From assembly GCA_963402885.1 (NCBI GenBank), contig OY727100.1, positions 21,361,665-21,425,664 on the forward strand: a DNA stretch of 64,000 nt, given 5' to 3'. The notes beneath the pieces are model-generated. The model was not told the DNA's origin. It saw nothing but the letters and a program-made list of their open reading frames with translations, and did not search any database. Shown here piece by piece: positions 1-9,856 of this stretch. The stretch comes from Antedon bifida. Lineage: Eukaryota > Echinodermata > Crinoidea > Comatulida > Antedonidae. The position numbers were made by a program, and so were the translations under genes. Position 1 is the stretch's first letter. Every line of letters begins with the position of its first letter.

Positions 1-412
1 ACCAAAACGTGTAATGTACCAAAAACATCTACTATAGAGGTAATTACTGTTTGAAACTAATCCTACGGGTAGGCCTACATACACGAATATTTGCCGCGTG
101 TCACTCGCGAGGTAATCAGGAGAAGTAAAAAAACAAGTTTATGTGCTGCAATTATGGAACTTTGCGTTCGTGACATCAACAAAATAAATATGTTTCCAAA
201 ACGAATTAATATTATTTAAATTCGTCTCTCTTTTTGTAGGATTGATGTATGTTTTAATGAATGTTTTTAATTGTCATTTTTTTATATGTATGATGTAGCC
301 TAATTATGTTTTGTTTCTCTTACTATATTTTCTGCCGAGGTAAACAATTTTCCATGTACATATTTTTATGATGGAAAAAATAAAGATTTTATTTGATTTT
401 GATTTTTTACAG

Positions 413-3400
413 ACATGTCACGGATGTACTGGGAGAGGATTTAACAAGTGTTATCGATGCCAGGGCCGTGGAACGGTAAACAAAATTACATAATTTTAGG
501 CCTATTTTAAATTAATAAATGTTATTATTCATTATTTAATTAATTTTCATATTGTAATAAAAATATTCATAATTTTGTATAAACTTTTAGACGTTTTGCA
601 AGAAGTGCAAAGGGACTGGGAAAGTGAAAGAGACAGGGTGTCTACAATGCGGAGGAACTGGACACCCTAACTGTCAGCTATGTCGGGGACATGCTTGCAT
701 TGTATGCTCCGTCTGCCAGGGACACAGACAGTTACATTTTTACATAAAACTTATATCGAAATTGTAAGTACAGTACGAATGTCTATAAAGAAAGTTTGTA
801 ATAAAATAAAAACATGTCTCTCCTTTCCCAAAAGGACGATCGAATCTAGACTTGCCCCAAGTCTGTATTTATTGTCCTTTTTATGTTAGTCTAGTAGCAG
901 TCGGCGTTTCAATTTTTGTCTGGAAAAAAAGTTTACGAACTCAAGTATTATACGTATGAAACGCCATATGTGCCAAAATATTTATCTTTTTACTAATATT
1001 AAGTCAAAAAACTCCGTCTAGAACTTAGACTAGGTCGAAACATACATAAATGTCGACATTATGTAGGCTAAACCATTAGAGAATGAAAGTATCAAAATGG
1101 CGTACCAAAGGCTCTGGTCATGTGTTGATCGCTATCAGGAGTTTAGACCCACTTTGCTCAATGTAAACACATTAATATGTTTGCGCTGTCAGAATAAAAA
1201 GAATTTATCTAATCAGAAACAACTTAATCAATGATTGTGAAGATGCACAAAATGTTAATATGACAATGTAATCTTGTAATAACATGACATAACAAATACA
1301 ACACAAATGTGAACTAATACTAATCTTGTAAATTAGTCACTTATTCAAGATTAAAATACAGTTATCAATTATCCGCGTAAAGGGTCTTTCACACCTGTCC
1401 CGGCACGGTTCCGGTCCGGCAAATCAAATCGAACGTCAATGTCATGTTTCGTTATTTTTCTCGCGGAAACGCGCATGTCTATTGGCGTATAGCCGCGTAA
1501 AGCATTCACCGGAACCGTACCGGAACAGGTGTGGAAGACCATTAAGATAAGCGGTGGAGAGAGGGAGGGGAAATTCGGACAACAGATATAAATAACGTAT
1601 TCTTCTTTTTAAAAAGAAAAAATTGAGGTACAATGTGGTATTATTGTAATTTCTTTTAGTGATATTATCGAGAACGAAATTTGGCTGAACCCAACAAAAG
1701 TTGCAAATAAAAATCTACAGAAGTCGCATAAGATAAAAGTTATTGAAACAGAAGCTACAACGGTAAGAGAGAATTTTCTTTTTCAACACTTAAGGTTCCC
1801 ACTAGCGACGCAACGTAACGCAACCTAACGTAAGAAAATGCCCTTCCAATAATTAATTTTTCCCCCGCCTGCGTGAAATCAAACCAGCAATGTTTGCAGC
1901 ACTGTTGCGTCGTCAGTGCCCACTTGTGATTACGCAATACAGCACTTTGCGTCGATACGTCGCTGCGTCGCGTTACATTGCTTACATCGCTTTAAGCGTG
2001 GTTCCCACTAGAACGCAACGCAGAGACGTATTGACGCAAATTGCTGTATTGCGTAATCACAAGTAGGAACCGACGACGCAATAGTGCTGCAAACATCGCA
2101 GGTTTGATTTCACGCAGGCGGGGCAAACACAATTATTGGAAGGGCATTTTCTTACAACGCGTAGGTTGCGTCGCTAGTGGGAACCAAGCATTAAGTAAGT
2201 TTCAGTACGCATAGTTTTTCCAAATAATACACTCATTCGTGCTCGAATGTAGTATAATATTCTAATATATATTATGCATGACAATTATTTTACAATGATT
2301 TTTTAAGGTGAGTCCTATTGCAAATTACCATATTGGAGACGTAAATTCAGCATCTGACGACATGATATCCAAACATGCGGTAGATTCAACAAAACGTATC
2401 GTCCAACAGGTACGGTAATATATAGTATATACCACCACAGTAGCATCTTTGTTAAGGGTACACCCTCCGGACCCAACTAAGTGTCCCCTGAATTGGGCTT
2501 GCTCGTAGTAAGATATATAGTGCTCTACGTTCGTTTCATAGGAAAGTGTCCCCTTAATAGGGGTGTCCCAAGAAGGGGTTCTTGTGGAGCCGTGAAATGT
2601 GCAAAAAGTCACATTTGTGCAAACAACCACATTTGTGCAAACATTTTACCTTCAAATGTGCAAACAACCACATTTGTGCAAACATTTTACCTTCAAATGT
2701 GCAAATCTGTAAAAATTCATTACCCGCAAATGTGCAAACATCACGCCGTTAAATGTAAAAACGATCAGTTTTGACGTTAAATGTGCAAAAGGTATTCTAC
2801 AAATGTGCAAAGCATTTCTTCAACCAAACTCCTATTCCATTTTATATTTTTGGTTCGTAGGTCTTTCAGAGTAGAAATAACAATAGGAAAAAGAGTATAA
2901 TAAATTTAAAATGTTCAATATTATAAAAACTAATTATACTGTTGTATTTTATTATGATCAAAGGCTCTAAACCGCCTCGTCTAAATTCAAGTTGGCCCCA
3001 AGTCAACTCACCCTGAAGTCAACTCGGCCTCACGTCAACTCGGCCTCACGTCAACTCGGCCTCACGTCAACTCGGCCTCACGTCAACTCGGCCTCACGTC
3101 AACTCGGCCTCAAGTCAACTCGGCCAAAAACATTCACATTCATTCTAATATTCATCCCTATAACATGCGTACTTCGTTTTTATTATTTTTCTTCTGTTCA
3201 TTAGACTTATTTTGTCCCATTTATTTGCACTTTTTACGTTTCATACTTTAACGTGGCCTAGTTGACGTGAGGCCGAGTTGACTTCAGAGCGAGTTGACTT
3301 GGAGGCGAGTTGACTTGGGGTCGACTTGAATTTGACTGAGACGGGTTAAAGCCTTTGATCATAATAAAATACAACAGTATAATTAGTTATTATGATATTG

Positions 3401-4103
3401 AACATTTTAGATTTATTAGACTCTTTTTCCTATTGTTATTTCTACTCTGAAAGACCTACGAACCAAAAATATAAAATGTAATAGGAATTTGACTGAAGAA
3501 ATGATTTGCACATTTGTAGAATACCTTTTGCACATTTAACGTCAAAACTGACCGTTTTTACATTTAACGGCGAGATGCACATTTGCGGGTAATGAATTTT
3601 TACATATTTGCACATTTGAAGGTAAAATGTTTGCACAAATGTGGTTGTTTGCACATTTGAAGGTAAAATGTTTGCACAAATGTGGTTGTTTGCACAAATG
3701 TGACTTTTTGCACATTTCACGGCTCCACAGTTCTTCTTCTGAATATAATATTTTCCAAAACATTACAGGGCTATCGCTTTTCTGTATTATACACACGGGA
3801 AAGTGTCCCCTAACAGGGGTGTCTCGAAGGAGGGGCTCTACTCTATCGAATATTCTGAACATGGGGCTACTGTATTATAGCTCCACAAAACAGGTACCGG
3901 ATGGCACATACACGCATGCGCACGTTAACAACGTAACGTTATCTTTCATTTTTTAGTGCCATGTTCTCGTTGCGTTACCCGCAGTAGAGGCAAAGTACGA
4001 CTGGAAGAGAAAGACCAAGTCATTCTGGGTTTACGGAGAAGAAAACAAAGTGTATGCGCCAGACTACCCCGAGTCTTGCGTAAGAAGATGCACGATTCTT
4101 TAG
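413..4103 (+). CDS. SSUH2: SSUH2-like cysteine-rich protein, 3' part of gene
   Basis: Five exons join in phase: 413-475, 591-763, 1660-1762, 2308-2409 and 3957-4103 (stop TAG at 4101-4103), giving about 195 residues of C-terminal protein. The first two exons encode six CxxC motifs in a row (TCHGCTGRG, KCYRCQGRG, FCKKCKGTG, GCLQCGGTG, NCQLCRG, VCSVCQG), a DnaJ-type zinc-binding array. It is followed by the HRQLHF segment and a C-terminal domain ending in VYAPDYPES and CTIL. This order matches SSUH2 (Ssu-2) proteins; their biochemical role is poorly defined, and a link to tooth/dentin development is known only in vertebrates. The upstream exons and start codon are outside the window. The last intron (2410-3956) carries a foldback element and the intron before it a palindromic MITE. 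The family call rests on motif pattern, not on an alignment. Confidence 0.8.
1383..1540. mobile_element. MITE with ~34-bp terminal inverted repeats
   Basis: The left end reads GGTCTTTCACACCTGTCCCG and the right end, reverse-complemented, reads GGTCTTCCACACCTGTTCCG, with the match continuing into CGGTTCCGGT. The element is about 158 bp, has no coding capacity and is GC-richer than its surroundings. It sits in the SSUH2-like intron 763-1660. A non-autonomous DNA transposon is the simplest reading; the superfamily is unknown. Confidence 0.7.
1794..2185. mobile_element. Palindromic MITE, GGTTCCCACTAG ends
   Basis: A near-palindrome of about 390 bp. It starts GGTTCCCACTAGCGACGCAA and ends with the inverse (ending CTAGTGGGAACC). 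The two arms share the inverted blocks CAATAATT, CGCCTGCGTGAAATC and TGATTACGCAATACAGCA. It begins only 31 bp after the donor site of the 1660-1762 exon. No ORF. It could form a long hairpin in the pre-mRNA. Confidence 0.75.
2587..3727. mobile_element. Foldback element with ~480-540 bp inverted arms
   Basis: The left arm (about 2587-3010) and the right arm (about 3300-3727) are inverted copies. GGAGCCGTGAAATGTGCAAA at 2587 mirrors TTTGCACATTTCACGGCTCC at 3708-3727, and the match runs inward through the AAATGTGCAAACAACCACAT repeats to the block TTTATTATGATCAAAGGCT. The arms contain short tandem units rich in AAATGTGCAAA. The centre holds a 16-bp minisatellite. The element lies wholly inside the last SSUH2-like intron. 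No transposase is visible, so it is non-autonomous or a foldback type. Confidence 0.75.
3005..3126. repeat. 16-bp minisatellite in foldback core
   Basis: About seven copies of AACTCGGCCTCACGTC run head to tail. Degenerate inverted copies (GACGTGAGGCCGAGTTGACT and variants) occur at 3250-3330 on the other side of the spacer. Confidence 0.8.
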
Positions 4104-4418
4104 ATATGGGCGGCCGAAGAGAATCGTGTGTAAGAAAATGCACGATTCTTTAGATATGGGCGGCCGATGAGAGTCGTGTGTAAGAAGATGCACGATTCTT
4201 TAGATATGGGCAGCCGAAGAGAGTCGTGTGTAAGAAAATGCACGATTCTTTAGATATGGGTGGCCGAAGAGAATCGTGTTTAAGATGATTCACGATTCGT
4301 TAGATATGGGCGACCGAAGAGAGTCGTGCATAAGATGCGCGATTCTTTAGATATCGGCGGCAGAAGAGAGTCATGCGTAAGAAGATGCACGATTTTTTAT
4401 ATATGGGCGGCCGAAGAG
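4068..4418 (+). repeat. 50-bp minisatellite derived from SSUH2 stop-codon region
   Basis: About seven copies of a 50-bp unit. Each carries (T)AAGAAGATGCACGATTCTTT AGATATGGGCGGC followed by CGAAGAGAGTCGTG. The first copy is the coding end of the SSUH2-like gene (the residues of SCVRRCTIL plus the TAG). The copies downstream are 3' UTR or flanking DNA. The phase of the GCACGATTCTT block is 4090, 4140, 4190, 4240 and 4290, then slips through small deletions; the last two copies are the most degenerate. Confidence 0.85.
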
Positions 4419-5763
4419 ACTAAATTAAGTTTAATAGTAATATATAATGTTGTATTTCGATACATAGTTTGATATTTTTCATAGCGATACTTTTCTTCCA
4501 GTATAGCGGAGCCCGATACAAACGCGTCATATATTGTGTGTGTAAAAAGAATAGATTTAGTAACGTTATTTTGTGTACCGTTTTCCAGCGCGACGTGTCA
4601 GCAATCCGTTGGCGAACGTAATAAAAATGTATATAAACTTATAAAATATAAAATGTATATAAATACGAAGAGGCTTTTAAAAAAATCCGTTACGCAATAG
4701 CGTCGTTGTTAATGACGTCAATATACGTCATTCTCTCAGACTGAATATAGTTATACCATGGATTCGCCATGGGTATACAACGTAACTGAAAAAAAGTGTG
4801 TAGTATTTTAAGTTTCAAACTTGGTCAAGTAATCGTGACGTCATCTGTTAATAACGTCATCGTACTGGTCTCATAAGCTGTTTGTTTACGTCAGATTGTA
4901 TAAAGTACATAATTTAACGGATTTGACATTTTCTAGCATACATTCCATAAAACATATTATTGTACAATAGCTAGATACTATGTATGAATAATTATTTAAA
5001 ACGAAGTTTTGCATTGATATTAAAATATATTAAAGATATTAAAATGTATAGTCATTCATTTTATCCTGTATCCATTTGCGGTTTCCATTCAGCTGGTCTT
5101 TGGTGTTTCTTGCCCGTGTTCTGTCCACAGATGGTGTTAAATCGTAGGCCTACCAAAATCATCTCCTCTCACACAACACTTTTGAAACATACTGGTCACG
5201 CCATTCCATCATTGCTTGACAGAGCTGCTTAGTAAAGACAACTTGTTGCTAGAGGCATTGTCCAATCATAAAACAAAATGACACGTGTGTGATTGAAAGT
5301 ACCATTCAACAGAAAAAGTCGAGCGAAGATGGTTATTTCAGAAGCCTTCCTATCTTGTCTTTGGTCTTCTTTTGTCTGTTCTATACACAACAAGTAAATA
5401 ATAAAGAAAAATACATATTTCCATAAAGAAAAATCATTTATTTTTGTTTCAACATTCGTGAAAATCAGTAGGCAAATAATATCAATCTCTTCAATAAATT
5501 AATTGTACATCCAAATATTATATTAATAAAATAACGCCATATTAAATACCAGCCATTGTAATTATGTTTTTTAATTGGTAACAATAAATAAACTATATTT
5601 CTATGATACAATACTTACATAGATCGTTACTGACCGTTTTGTCCAATTTTTAAAATATCTAATATCTTTTTTTTTTTAGCACAAAGACAAAATACACACT
5701 AGCAACTGTACGCCTGAGTTACGTACATATTATTTTTAAAATATACAGTAAAATAAATGCCCT

Positions 5764-5923
5764 AAAGCTCTGTCTACAATATCAAACTTTATGTGACAAA
5801 AAAATGTGATGTGCCCATATATGGACATGATGATGTCATATCACTACCATATTTGGGCATCCCACTACCATATTAGGGCACACTTTTTTTGTCAAACTAG
5901 TTTGATAGTGTGGACAGAGCTTA
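5764..5923. mobile_element. 160-bp palindromic MITE, type copy
   Basis: The ends are AAGCTCTGTCTACAATATCA and its inverse GTGTGGACAGAGCTT, flanked by TAA/TTA. Inside each arm lie the blocks TGACAAAAAAATGTGATGTG and CATATATGGACATGATGATG, then one or two CACTACCATATTTGGGCA units. There is no ORF. The TTAA-like flank would fit a piggyBac-type target, but this is inference. About 20 relatives occur in the window. Confidence 0.85.
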
Positions 5924-7620
5924 AAGCTGGGTACTATCGTCATACAGCATAAGGGGTTCCCTGAAGATGAACAAATACAGTTCAAAAAGATGGTTTGTCC
6001 CATTATTACAGTATATTAGTTCATACAAATAATGAATATTTATGATTTGAATTGGGATATTATATCTATACATATGGAATATTTAACTGTACTATTGCAC
6101 GTGGTAGATTAAATAGTACAGTCAATTTTTCAACGACTGTAAATATCATCCCTATTCAATTATAAAACATTCATTATTTATTAATTTAAAACTTATTAGT
6201 GAAACTTGTGATGGGGTTTAATGTTAGTTTTTAGTTTGAACAAACATAGGACTTGAACCAAACTGGTGAGATGAAAGGGAAGGTACTAAACCATGAGGCA
6301 ATCACAAATAATGTAGTGTTATCCATATGAGATTTAACTTAAAACATTAATAAATTAATATGAAAATTATCAACAGACATGGTGGAAATGACATTAGTAT
6401 CATGTGAATGTCAACGAAAATAAAAAACATGAAAACTCTGAAAACTTAATAAAATCACGAGAAATGATTATGGTGGTACCTAGATCTTGTAATAATATAA
6501 CAAGATACATAACAATAACATAAAACATGTTTGTCTAAAGTAATAGAAACATTATAATAATATTTAAAACAACCATAAAACAAAACCAAAACGAAAAATG
6601 GCCGAACTTAAAGCAACACACATATTGAGTAAATTAATGGTTAATAACATAATTTTAACATTAAAGTTTAGATGGTTGCTTTCATAAGAATATTAACAGA
6701 CAATATGATATTATAAACAACATTTTACAGAGAGGTACGAATGAAACACAGAAAATGGCTCAAATGAATTATGAGTAAAAATAAAATCACAATCGCACTA
6801 ACAAAGTAACTTGCACTTCTCTGTTAACTAACCGAGCTGGTGGGTATAATAGCTAACCAATATGTTTACCGCTGTTTATGTTTTTGCCTATTAATTATGA
6901 ATATTATTAAATCCTTATTATTTATTTATAGATAAATTAATAAAACAGTGGAACCCCTCCATTGGCACACACCTTATTAAGGGGAACGTCTATTTGAGAA
7001 AAATTCTTGTGGAATGATCGAGGAATATATTTTAAAACTACGACCAACCTCTATTAAAGGGACATATTTTTGCATCCCTAAGGGGTTCTGTTGCAATATA
7101 ATAATATAGTTTTTTTGTGTATAAGTAGCACAGTACAATCTGCTCATTTTTATAAAAATATTGATTGGAGACGATCTCTAGATTAAATGTTTTCAACTTG
7201 TAAAATCTGGAATCAATAAATATACATTATTGGGTTTAATCTATGCTACAAGGTGATCTGTCACATACGCATGTTACATCAGTCACTTTAAAGGATACCT
7301 ATATCAAACTATATACGGAATTTATCTTTAAAATGACGTCATACTAAACAGGTAAAACGAGGTTGCATTTAAAACACTATATTTCATGTTATGTATAGTT
7401 TATTTGTATTTTTCTTGTATATGGTTTTGTCTTAACTGTTTGTATTGTATGGAGTGAGTGCAGAATCTGTTTGGGCTTTAGCCTATTCTCATTCCTGGTT
7501 ATTTTTACATTGATGACCGAATAAATATTACTATTATTATTTATTATTATTATTATATAATCTATACTCTGTTTAACGGTTAACGTTCAATAAGTTAATG
7601 CTTAAAATACTCCAACCTGT

Positions 7621-7785
7621 AAAGCCTTGTCTACGCTATCAAACTTTATGCGACAAAAAAGTGTGATGTACCCATATATGGTAATGATATGCTCAAATAT
7701 AGTAGTGATATGACATCATCATGTCCATATATGGGCACATCACATTTTTTTGTCACATAAAGTTTGATAGTGTAGACAGAGTTTA
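7621..7785. mobile_element. CTCTGTCTACAC-family MITE copy
   Basis: Full-length copy with mutated ends (AAAGCCTTGTCTACGCTATC at left, GTAGACAGAGTTTAA at right). It lies in the SSUH2/GRAMD1 intergenic region. Confidence 0.75.
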
Positions 7786-8468
7786 ATACTGTATTATAAA
7801 AAACAAGACCCTGATGGTGACCGAGGTTAATTTTATCTGTAATGCATGTGCGTTGACATGAACAAAAGGGATTTGCATAATTATGCAAAAATCAATTAAA
7901 ATTAGCATATTTATCATCATTATGTAATAATAAAACTTCATTTTATCAATAAATCAATTCTTAATTTAATTATACTCTATGGATGCAACAATATGATAAA
8001 CAAATTTAAATCATATTAAAAATTTGGAAATGATTACTGCAAAATTCAATCAAAGGGATTTTAATAATTTGTTAATGATTTAAATTTGAAAAGTTTGAAA
8101 AGAAAATTGTCATGGAACAAATTTGCTGTATAAAGTGTATGATGACATGTTTATCACATGACGTAGAACTGCAATCTGATTGGTTTATTTCTGGCACCTT
8201 TATCTTTACCGTAGTACTGCTATATAATACAGAAATGTCAAGAGGAATTTAAGATTAAATTCATCTAGACAAAAATTCATTCTTGATAAGAACTAAATAG
8301 AGTAATTAATTAATAATTAGAATTTAAGAATAATACCTACTCTATATATTCTATATATAGAGTAGTAAAATTTAGAATAGAAAATTCTCGAAATGCAACA
8401 AATCGTAAACAAACTTGTGAAAAACAAATATATCAACAAATTGAGGTGAAAAAAGGTGATAAATATTT

Positions 8469-8690
8469 ACCCGATTCTCAGTTCTGTATCTACAAATATG
8501 AAAATATTTGCCGCGATCATAGGTAAATTTCAAGATACAGCATCACATGTGTATCACATGTGACACCTGTATCACTGAAGGTTAGCATTTATGATACAGG
8601 CTTTTACATGTGCTTCACATGTGATGCTGTATCTTAGAATGTGCCTACGATACTAAAACCAATTTAGATACAGTACCTAGAATCGGCTGT
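8469..8690. mobile_element. Palindromic MITE with ACCCGATTCTCAG-type ends
   Basis: The left end ACCCGATTCTCAGTTCTGTA is mirrored by TACAGTACCTAGAATCGG at the right. An inner hairpin is formed by GATACAGCATCACATGTG and CACATGTGATGCTGTATC. A shortened relative lies at about 48360-48530 in a CFAP44 intron. Confidence 0.7.
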
Positions 8691-8812
8691 TAAATTTTGA
8701 TAACAATGTTGTGCGTGATTGGACAAAAAAACATGAATATATTAAATATTTATGAATAATTAAAAGATATAAACTATTGTTATAAAATAGATATATTATC
8801 TGCATTAGAATC

Positions 8813-9856
8813 TCAGGTGGGTCCATGATTGTTTTCTTTGTCATGTGACGATATTGGTAAACGTTGGAGTGCTTGACTTGCATACTTGTCCAGATTTGAT
8901 AGTGAAGATATTGGGTCTATGTCTGCTTTTAGATCTTCTAACGCTGTCTCCATCTAGAGAAAAAAAAACGAAAATAAAGTAAAAATACAACATTGTATCA
9001 TGTGTCTACACAGTATCTATAGTCTTGTTGCACAGGGAAGGGTCATTTAAGATATTTATTTCTTACTACAGTAGGTGACCTCTTCAGTCAAAGATTGTTT
9101 TTCCAGAGGGCCCAGTCATGATCAATGGCTGTGATGCACTAGTACACTGGGGTAACCCCATACTCGTCTCAAAAGATGAACTAGGTTCTTTAAAGTGCAC
9201 ATGAGCTAGATGTGTACACTGGACCTACAGCTTATAGTTCTTATCTGAGAAGACTCTTTCTACCACAATGTTTATTTTCGTTTTATAGCTAAAATTATCC
9301 AGTGTATACTCACCAAACCTTCTTCAGTTTCTAGGGGGTCACTGGATATTGTATTATATTGGTTAAACTACCTAACTACTGAAAAAAAGTCTGTCTGGCT
9401 TTAAGAGTATTTGGCCATTTTAAGAGAAATTCATGTTTTTTCGTTGTGATTTCTGTTACACATACTTCTTTTATGCACAATTAACGAGATTTGAAATTCA
9501 TGCCTGTACCTGAGCTTTAAAGAAAAAAAAACCAACCTGTCTCATGAGTTGAACACATAAACTAATAATGTCTCTCCACTTTGCGAGTTCTTCCTCATGG
9601 AATATCTGCTGCTGTTTGATCAACCTTTTCCAGTCTTCAGCAGACGCTGGAACCTTATCAATCTTATCAAACACCTCGCTCCGTGTCCACAGGTTCCTAT
9701 CGAGACTTTTGCGCTCTAGATGCTGGAGTTGAGAGTATAGGAAGACATTGACCACGACCAGAAGAAACAGTACTAAGCAAATCGCAAACATCACGCCACG
9801 AGAGGTGGACTGTGTTCCACGTAACCAGGGAGGTAAGAGGTACGATAACACTCCTG
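8813..9856 (-). CDS. GRAMD1: GRAMD1 C-terminal exons: membrane anchor and tail
   Basis: Exon 9537-9856 encodes the hydrophobic segment and then a charged helix (FDKIDKVPASAEDWKRLIKQ ... HEEELAKWRDIISL) that is the family's C-terminal signature. Exon 8813-8953 adds 46 residues starting METALEDLKAD and ending NNHGPT before TGA (stop at 8813-8815). The single membrane helix would anchor the protein in the ER with the GRAM and VASt domains in the cytosol, as known for Aster proteins. Confidence 0.9.

Larger units (their letters stand above)
4419..8812. other. Intergenic region between SSUH2-like and GRAMD1 3' ends
   Basis: No convincing exon is visible on either strand; the short ORFs lack splice context or recognisable composition. 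It holds two MITE copies, one palindromic element at 8469-8690 and a divergent ...AAGGGG... dispersed repeat at 6948-7090. Three CRE-like TGACGTCA/AACGTCA sites cluster at about 4710-4860. The rest is AT-rich unique-looking sequence in which I see nothing. Confidence 0.5.

Noticed and set aside
3442..3956. ORFs of 92-109 codons rich in CKKSHLCKQPHLCKHF-like repeats, resembling zinc-finger arrays
   Set aside because: They fall on the foldback arms and their tandem AAATGTGCAAA units on both strands; the Cys/His spacing is an artefact of the repeat.
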